In this document: positions 56,076 to 64,000 of the stretch, piece by piece
Layout of the letters: the number at the start of each line of letters is the position of its first letter
How positions within the stretch are numbered: position 1 is the stretch's first letter
DNA from: Cristatella mucedo
Taxonomy: Eukaryota > Bryozoa > Phylactolaemata > Cristatellidae
Reading direction: 5' to 3'
Assembly: GCA_009760855.2 (NCBI GenBank)
Contig: WPIO01000007.1
Coordinates: 8,633,001-8,697,000, forward strand
Length of the DNA stretch: 64,000 nt
Translations under genes and position numbers: made by a program
Notes under the pieces: generated by a model
What the model was told of the DNA's origin: nothing
What the model saw: only the letters and a program-made list of their open reading frames with translations
The model's database searches: none

Positions 56076-56394
56076 ACCCATGGGTATATGGCTGCAAGAG
56101 CAACCCAAGCGGGCCGGCGGCGGGTGGGGGTAAGAGCTCCCGGTCGCCCTTCGGCGCTCAGTTGGTAGTTTTTCCATCGACCGACAGAAAGCGTGCGCCG
56201 CCCCAGCACGGCGCTTTGAAACGGCAGCCGTAGGTTTTGTATGGGAGCAAAGACGCGTGAGCTGTCGCTGCAAAGCAGTGCAAAGCAGTGACAGTGCAGC
56301 CAATCATGATAAGAGCTCTGCCATAACCGATGCAATCCGTGCAGGGTTTCTCTCTTTGATTTCTTGACATCGATACAAGCTGGCGGTATAATGG

Positions 56395-57960
56395 CCATTG
56401 TCGCTAGTTCCTCGCTCAATTTCAAGTCGCTTGCAGCTCCCTTGAAGCAGTCTTTCGAATCGCTTGTATTGAGTCTCTCCGAAAGCAAGCTGCCGGTGAT
56501 AGCAGTAGTCTATTCCCCTAGGCCAGGTTACCAAGTTTTACTTTTTTCTGATCTCATTTCCATTCTGTGTTCGTGAAGTAATTCCACCCTTGTACTAAGA
56601 GATTTTAACATTACTTTCGACGACATCAAATTTCGTACAATCACCTATTCCTTATACCTTATGGCTCACGTGCAGGGCCCCACTCACAACTCAACAAACA
56701 TCTCACATAAAAAAAATCCACAGTTCTCTTGTGAATGTATGCTGCCGCTCCTCCTGCTCAGTCCTCCACCGGCCTGCCATCACTAGTGGAATGGTCTAAT
56801 ACGACATTCGCCGATGCCATTGTGGACGAGTTTCATTTTTATGCAGACGACACACACCTGTGCCTTTGCTTAAAAATACTTCATTTGCATTGTGCCCTAA
56901 GAGAACTTACAATCTCTATCCAGGCTCTTGACACACACCACAGGACTTGAGTCCAAGACCCTGGTAGTTTAGGCCGAGCACCTTACCCCTGGGCCATACA
57001 TCGCTGCCTTTTTGAACGTCAGTCTTTTTATAATTCCATTGCAGCATGTAGTGCTGATGTTCGCACGCAGATAGCAGCAAACTTTCTCAAATTAAATGGA
57101 CATGAAATCAACTTAAACGCTATGGGTGATCCAATTGTTACTCAGAAATGGGAAAGACAAACCCACTAAATGGGCTCGGCGAGCATATCTCTTGCAGCAT
57201 ATGCACAAGATCTGAGTGCCCTCTTAAAAAATTACTAACCGCTAGATTCCGATATCAGCTTCACGGTCGAGTCTGCCTACATGTAGCTGTGTACCATTTC
57301 AAAAATCCAGACCTGCTTAGATAAAGATACAAGTGAAAAGTTGGTCTGTGCTTTTTTTTAGTTCTCGAATAGACTTAAGTAACTCATTGCTCCTATGTAT
57401 TCATATATATGCAATTAGACGCTTACAATTGATGCAACGCTCTGTAGTTCGCCCCAGCTGTCGCACAAGTCTCAACTACCCCATTAAACGACTTCCTTCC
57501 GACCTCCATCGATTCCCCATAAAGCTGCGTATCGACTACGAGGTTTTGTCACTCACTTTTAGCTCGCTTCATTCTGCTTCGACAGCCTTGCTGCCGAAAG
57601 TAGCTCCTCGTAAGGCTTCGCATTGTCAGACGTTCTCAGTTCACTCAAACCGTTTGGCTGTGCGTCTAGCCAGCCTAAAATCCTTCGGTCATTATGCCTG
57701 CAGATCGTCTGCTCCTAAAGCCTGGATCTCACTCCCAACAGACGCAGCGACATCCCCAAATTTTACGAAATTAAAACGGAGCAAAACATCCATCTATTCA
57801 ATGCATCATTTGCTCAGTTATTGCGAACTGCTCTAGGTTCCCTTACGCGTGCCGATACTGTGTGCTGTCACAGACCAATTGGCTTCCTTTCCAGGATATT
57901 TAATGTGCCTAGAGATAGCTTTAGTTCTCGCAAGGTGCTAAGCAAAGGTCTTTTTTTATT
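56395..57960 (+). mobile_element. LINE-A copy with endonuclease and RT pieces, internally deleted
   Basis: Endonuclease (APE-type) end: VIAVVYSPRPG, TLVLRDFNITFDD, MAHVQGPTHNST. It jumps to the RT box FHFYADDTHLCLC at about 56830, so most RT domains are deleted. A SINE-1 (56876-57000) interrupts the sequence; then RRLQLMQRS, APKAWISLP and a diverged 3' UTR to about 57960. Confidence 0.82.
56876..57000 (-). mobile_element. SINE-1 inserted in LINE-A
   Basis: Tail GAGATTGTAAGTTCTCTTAG on the minus strand starts inside the LINE codons just after the YADD box, showing the SINE is younger than this LINE copy. Confidence 0.83.
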
Positions 57961-59550
57961 TTTGGAGTTTCACAATTTCGTTGAGTTTCCAAACCGACAG
58001 CGCGGTGACTTCTAGCTGTCCACGAGCCGAGCCAGCGATAACTAGGGCGCCAGCTACACGCTGTCTCTCCCGGTCACTAGCGGATGAGCGCACACACACC
58101 TGCGATGGTGCTGCTAGCGACAGGCTGCACGGAGTCCAATGCGTCCTACGTGTAGTAATCGCCGCATTTTCCATTGCAGCGAACTGCGATGCTCGCGACG
58201 CGCAGTTCACTTCCTCGGGCATCGGCCGCTCCTCCGGAGTTCGGCCGATCGGGGAACTGCTGACTACTCGCCGCTCGACTTCTGCTGCTGCAAAGGCGGA
58301 GCGGCGTGGACGAGCAGCGCTTCGGCTGAGTGCCGTGCAGTGCGACTGGGCGACGGCCGCCGTCGAGCCGCCGCGAGGACTAGTCTCGGAAGGCAAGTTC
58401 AATTCCTTCCAGCCTGGCAGGTTTCTGGCTAGCCGCGATAGGACGCGCTGGCGCCAGATCGCACCGGACGACTTTCGCGTGGGAGGCCGGTTCGGATTGT
58501 CTCGCCGGTCCGAAGCTGTGGGCAACCTGCTCGGACGGATACGCGTCGGTACGATAACTAACCGGATGGATTTGAAGCGTCGGCCGCGGTGGTTGCGGCA
58601 GCTTTTCGTAAAATGAAGGAAACCGTCGGAAAGTCGGATCCGTGGGGCCGAGTGCTGAGAGCAGTGCAAAGCGGTCGACTGAGAAAAAGCTAGCGGTCAG
58701 CTTCCTGCCAGGATCTGACTTGGTCGATACGGCACTCGGCAGTTAGCGCCGCACGACCGACGCGCAGTGACGCTCGGAGATTCATCGTACTACAGCGGCC
58801 AGCGAGATGGCGCTCGCTTACGTGAACGGCGAGTGCAGGGCTGCGAGGCGAGCGTTAGCAAACTAGTCGCTAGTTAGGCAAGCCGATGGCTGCCGTTTCG
58901 CTAGCGGGACTCTGGCTGGTCCCTAGGCGCACCCAGGCGCTTCTAAAGCGCTCGCTCGCACTCCGCTTCCCGGAGCCAGAGCGGGCGCCGGATGGCGTAG
59001 CAATTAGCAGCTCGCGGAAACCGCACCTGCACCCAACTCGCCAGCGGTAACCGACGCCTGTTATTGCCAGCTCAGCTGCACGAATCCTCTCCATCGCATT
59101 ACCGCCCGAGCGGTCGCCAAGGTGCGACGGAGTGGCGCACCAGCTCGAAGTCGTACCGGCTGGCCGCAAGCCGCCGACGACTTTTGCGTTTTCGCCCAGC
59201 CGCCGAACCGGAATTACGAGCTCTCTGGTTGGTCAGCAATGCCATTGTGAACCGTGAGACTGCGATACGTTTCCAGATCCAAATCTTACTAGCGCACGAA
59301 CCGCTAACGAACTCTCTTGGCAAGAGCCGATATCTTGGGCCCTAGTTCGCGGCTACGCTTTGCGAGTTGCTTTCCTAGAGCGCTGGGGGAGACAGGAGCG
59401 GACCGCAAGAGCGGCCTGCACGAGGCCGAAGCATGCGAATTTACGAGCACCTCTGCGTCTGCGAATGGCCGCGACTCGTAGAGTTGAAATGCACGCCGCA
59501 GCCGATCGACAGAAGCCGAATCGGCAACTTCGAACCGCGTAGGGCATAAG
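57961..59550. other. Second CpG-rich block, no gene recognised
   Basis: GC/CG-rich with long overlapping frames on both strands (57981-58616 plus, 57956-58669 minus). Neither contains a domain I know. Could be a CpG island of a neighbouring gene or a repeat. Confidence 0.4.
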
Positions 59551-61040
59551 GGGGCCGGTGTCGCAAAGATGCTAGACCGTTGGAAAGGGGTTAGGAGGCA
59601 AAGGGGACCTGGGATCTGGCTGATGACCCAAGCGCAGCATCCGCCGAGATGGCCCCATTAACCAGTCTTCCTCCGGAAGCCCGATAGCTGGGGGTTCGTC
59701 GGCCTTCAAAAGAGGGTCTATCGGACTTACAAAAGCGGCTCTGTCAGCGGCGCTTCAGACTCTCCAAACGGTGCTTTGATTTCTAATGGGTCGGATACAC
59801 GAGAGAAGCTTCCGGTGGGCGCGCCTTCACAGAAGAGCTTTAGTGGATACCAAAGTGGTGGTGTTGGGGTGGGCGAAGGTCATTTTTGCAGAGTGGCCGA
59901 GGAGGCTGTCCGAACGGCGTCGCTTCAGCCTGCAGGATCATTTCCGGATGAGGCCGGCGTTGTTAAAAGAACGAAAAGGCATCGCGGGTGTGCGGTGCGC
60001 CTTGAAGAGCTGCGGTTCTTAGATGGTGCCTTGCGGTTTGAATGCTTCTAATGGCCTCCTGTCGCGGTATTGGTTGAGCGCGCAACTTTTAAAACCGGCT
60101 ACCCAGGCTGCTAAGCAGGCGACGCGAGGTTAGTAGATGGACGCGGAAAGTGGATCTTAACACTCGGACCTCGACTGCTCCTCCCACCTCGCCGCTCTAG
60201 CCTGGTGCCGCAGTGGCCGCGTGGCCGATCTCTTTTCAACGAGCATCGAAGGACCCTGGTTAAGTGCTCTCGCAACCGCGGCTTAGTTTTGATGAACGAT
60301 CGTTTTCGTTGCAATGATTTATGGATGATGTCAGCGCTGCAATTCAATATTTTTTTTATTAGCTCTTCCGTAGCGTACCTACAACGAGGAGGGACGGCGT
60401 CAGTGAGAGCATTCGCGTGCAGCAAACCGCCGAGTCATTGGTCACGTTGTTGAAGGATACTGGGAAGAAAGCGAAACAACGGCATGCTGTATCGGCCAGA
60501 TTGTGACTGCCGAGATATTATGCGTGGTTCCTGAATCGTAATGATTAGGCTACAACTTTGTCATTGTCTACGGTTAGATAGCATAAAAAGCGAAACTCGT
60601 GCAGTAGTCGGTCTGCTGTACTCTAGGCTTCGAACCAGAGTTGCACGGCTGACGCAGTAGAGTTAGTAACTGCTACTCACGCCTGTCTGCGACAGCTGAA
60701 TAGGAGGTTTTTCGCTAAGGACACGGGCTTATTGCATGAAGGTTCCTGGCACTCTATTATTGCTGCCCAGCTCCACTACTGTCGGCATGCCTGCGCATAA
60801 CAACAACGTGCTACAAAGCGGCTTTTGCACTGACGCGCGCGTCCTCATTTCAATAAGCGCAGCGCTCGTAGCGATCCAGTTCTTGCCGATGCGAGACAAA
60901 TGCGGCGAAGCCCTGAGCCTTGGAGCACGCGGGCTGGCGACTTGACATGTGCAACACCCGTGCACGCCGGTATGCCGATAGCGGTAGCGGGAAGCTGCAG
61001 CAACGAAAGGCGCCCGTACGAGAGTGCGAGTCCGTATCCA
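59551..61040. other. Intergenic, no gene recognised
   Basis: No conserved motif on either strand. Confidence 0.45.
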
Positions 61041-61195
61041 TAATAATAATAATAATACAATAATAATACATTGTCATAGCACTCTCACAAGAACCCAATC
61101 TCTTTTTAGGCATTTTGCATTTGCTGCAAAGGAAGCGCGATCGACGAATGGTTAGCGGTAGCATGCTCAATGACAGCAAGCCTGACATGTAACGC
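61041..61195 (-). mobile_element. LINE-A 3' tail
   Basis: (ATT)n at 61041-61072, then a diverged tail and 3' UTR on the minus strand. Confidence 0.8.
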
Positions 61196-62666
61196 GGCCG
61201 CAACAAAAGGCTCCCATACTAGCTAAAGGTGCGCCTACAAGAATACGAGTTTGCATCCAGTTCGCGTAGTGAATTCTATTCGACAGCGGTGGGGGTTTAC
61301 AGAAGTCCAGCGTCAGCCCATGGCGCACCGCGACCCTCACGCGGCGCCGGAGCGGGTGCTGAACTGCCGACCTACGCAAAGCCTCGGGCGGGGGCGCCAC
61401 TCCTGCCCGGCCCGAATGCTAGAGAACAGCTGACCGCCTAAGATGCCTCTTAGAGACTTGTACACCGTCCAACCGCGGATGACACCGCGATCGGTTCACA
61501 GGAATTATATTTCGCGAGTCGCAAATAACATTTCGGCTGTCATAGTCTGGCTAATCTAGTACGCTGCCGTCTAGCTAGCGACGCCCGCTCGCTGGCCGCA
61601 CTTCGTGCGAGGGCAGTCTCACCGCTATTTGTCGCCGCGCGCGTCGTCGAAGGCTAGCGCCGCTTTGAGAGCTGCGCTCGCGGCAAAGCGTAGAAATGCT
61701 GAAGCCTTCACGTGCAACGCGGGCGGCTGTAGCGGAAGCACGTGCGCTCTCGGGGCGTTATGTCGCGAGAGAGGGAAACGCCCACGGTGCGTCCAGCCGC
61801 CGGCTACTACTAACAAAACAACAAAACAAAAAAATGCATAGCTCTTGGTGTGACGGCGACATTTTATCAGCAGTCGATCGGCGTGGAAGCCGGTAGTTAT
61901 ATTCGGTCTGCTTTCGCTTTTTATTTATCCTAGATCTCAGGTTGTGGATTGGAATGTATACGTTACATAACCTGCCAAATTCAAAGAAGCAAACGCCGCA
62001 CGGTTCCAAGTTCAGCCTATGAATACAAGAGGGCAGACGTTGCGTAATTGGCGCGAGACGCAGTCGCTACTGTAGGAGCGCCAGCGCCAGAGCTGGTCAG
62101 TCACGTGACAGCAGTGCCGCGCCCGCCGGTGCATTTCTTCACCGTATAACAGCAGGCAGTGGGACCGTGCTGTTCGCGGCTCAATGGCGCGCGACCGGCG
62201 TCTCGATTCAGACTCGGTATTGCGATGCGGCCGCCCGAGGAGCACGTATCTAAATTGTCGATCGGCTTTGGCGGTAGACTCCAAGAATGGGTCCTTTGCG
62301 ATCGAAATCAATGGCCTCTTCGTTTATTGAAGTGCGCCGATAATATAGTTTCTATTGGCAATTGATGAGTGTTGTCAAAGGGATTCGGCTAGAATTCGCG
62401 GGCAAGATGCGCCTTCGCCGCAGCTCGCTCAGGTGGGCTTGGTGGAGGGATGGAGGTTCGGCTCATTCGACATACCGTCGTCCCGAAAAGCACGGCAGCA
62501 GCTAAGACGAAGAGGAAGTAAACCTTTGACGCGAATTAGGCGCAAGGTTCCGTTCGGGATTATGTTCAGCTGGGCTGCTGGCCCAGCCTCAAACTTTTGC
62601 TCCAAACACCGAAGTGGATCAAATCGGCATCGTGTGAGTGTGCCAGTAGAAAAGACAGGTAAACTG
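61196..62666. other. Intergenic, no gene recognised
   Basis: Moderately GC-rich; no motif recognised. Confidence 0.45.
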
Positions 62667-62667
62667 G

Positions 62668-64000
62668 GTTAAAAAAAAATAATAATAATAATGCACTTGA
62701 TAAAGCACCCTCAGAGATCTCAATCTCTTTCTAGGCGCTTTACATTTGCTGCAAAAGGAAACGCTGTCGAATAGTGAGTGGTGTCATGCTTGATAAACAA
62801 CACAAATAAAATGGTTAGGGATGACAAGCACAGGGTCAGCATGCAAGTGTGGTTAGTGGCAGCATGCACAGTGTCAGCACACATAAGCACATAAAGGACG
62901 AATCAAAGTGACCCACTAAATGGTGTCATAATTAGGTGAGTTTTTAAGTTCTTTTTAAATGGGGTCAAGTCAGGGGATTTCGTGATGCAAGTGGGAAGTG
63001 AGTTCCAGGCTTTGGGAGCATACGAACTAAATGCACGGTCTCCAAAGGGTTTGAGATTTGTACGAGGTACAGGTGAACAGTTAGATTCCGAAAAGCAGGT
63101 GGTGCGATGCTTGGCCTGGTGGGGGAGTAGATCTGATACATAGGCTGGAGCCAAAGAATGAAGTGACCTAAAAGTGAGCGACAAAACCTTGAAGTCGATG
63201 CGTTGCTTGACTGGTAGCCAGTGCAGGTTGTCGAGAAGTGGTGTGATGTGGCAACTGCGAGCGCCTGATTGCATATGCCAGTAGGCCAGCAAGCTGTGAG
63301 TTACAGAAGTCAAGATGGGATGTCACAAATGCATGGACCAACTTAGACGTGGTATCCTTATCTAAACAAGCCCGAATTTTAGCAGTGTTATGTAGCTGGA
63401 AGTAGGCAGACTTGATTGAGGAGGTGATGTGGTCGTCTAACGAAAGGTCACTTTGGAACATGATACCTAGATTTCGTGCAGATTCAACAGGAGATATGCT
63501 GGCAAAGCCGATTTTGAGCATTAGCCTTTCCAATTTCTGAATCACAGTTGGTTTGCCCATAACTAGTAAGTTAGTTGTATCATCATTTAAGAAGATTTTC
63601 TGCCATCCATGTGCAGATGTCATCTATATATGCAGCAAGGGAGTTGAGAGAATTCGAGGTGCTCGAAGGCTGGGAGGGATCAATGCAAAGGTACAACTGA
63701 GTGTCATCCGTATAAAAGTGAAAGCCTAGATTGTTCTTGGTAATCACATCGGCAAGAGGGAGAGTATAAACCGTGAAAAGAACCAGACCTAGCACTGAGC
63801 CCTGAGGTACCCCATATTTCAGAGGTACCTAGGATGATCTTTGTCTGTTCACATTAGTACTCAGCTGTCTCCCACTGAGATAGGACCTGAACCATTGCAG
63901 AGCAGTGCCAGTGGTGCCCATATGAGAGGAGAGGCACTCAAGAAGAACTTGGTGATCGATAGTGTCAAAAGCTGCCGAAAGATTGAGCAAAACAAACAGA
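62668..64000 (-). mobile_element. LINE-A: RT, 3' UTR and tail, runs off the window
   Basis: Longest LINE-A here. Minus strand from the right edge: RT segments through LGLVLFTVYTLPLADVI, catalytic FHFYTDDTQLYLC (about 63690-63730), a frameshift near 63600, SARNLGIMFQSDLSLDDHI, VHAFVTSHLDFCNSQL, a deletion of about 50 bp near 63258 compared with 14306-15320, then ITPLLDNLHWLPV, APKAWNSLP, the 3' UTR and (ATT)n. Two breaks make it inactive. Confidence 0.9.

Noticed and set aside
57956-58669. 211- and 237-codon frames on opposite strands
   Set aside because: Mutually overlapping in a GC-rich region; no domain, splice signal or known family.

Overview
This is eukaryotic, almost certainly invertebrate metazoan, genomic DNA read in the standard genetic code. 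Genes are split by GT-AG introns, microsatellites are long and abundant, and non-LTR retrotransposon relics and tRNA-derived SINEs fill most of the space between exons. Two conserved genes can be reconstructed exon by exon, both on the minus strand. No bacterial operon, CRISPR array, rRNA or convincing functional tRNA gene was seen. The exact phylum cannot be fixed from the sequence alone.

Region 81-10162 (minus) holds the 5' half of SART3, the U4/U6 snRNP recycling factor (Prp24/p110 partner). Seven in-phase exons encode an acidic N-terminus followed by HAT repeats, and the gene runs off the left edge of the window. Its introns contain a (CT)n tract, LINE and SINE fragments, and a nearly identical inverted duplication of about 218 bp that flanks exons 4-6.

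Region 10.2-35.6 kb is a transposon graveyard of about 25 kb. It contains a foldback element, an intron-bearing hAT transposase relic (about 11.95-14.17 kb) split by a GC-rich insert, many copies of two CR1/L2-group LINE families (called LINE-A and LINE-B here) and two tRNA-derived SINE families (SINE-1 and SINE-2). SINE-1 carries the same 3' tail as LINE-A. A minus-strand relic of a transposon-associated ORF lies at 30.25-30.96 kb.

Region 35596-50023 (minus) holds a complete musashi gene. Twelve coding exons give an intact 354-codon reading frame with two RRMs, a poly-alanine C-terminal region and a musashi-type C-terminus on a 36-nt last exon. One intron, inside RRM2, appears to be GC-AG. 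The start lies at the edge of a GC/CpG-rich block (about 49.4-51.4 kb), which is the likely promoter region.

Region 51.4-64 kb again holds repeats: LINE-A tails, SINE-1 and SINE-2 copies, a LINE-A copy with endonuclease and RT fragments interrupted by a SINE-1, a second GC-rich block (about 58.0-59.5 kb), and a LINE-A copy running off the right edge. No further host gene was recognised. Both genes act on RNA: SART3 in spliceosome recycling in the nucleus, Musashi in translational control in the cytoplasm. Nothing in the sequence links them functionally beyond shared strand and proximity.
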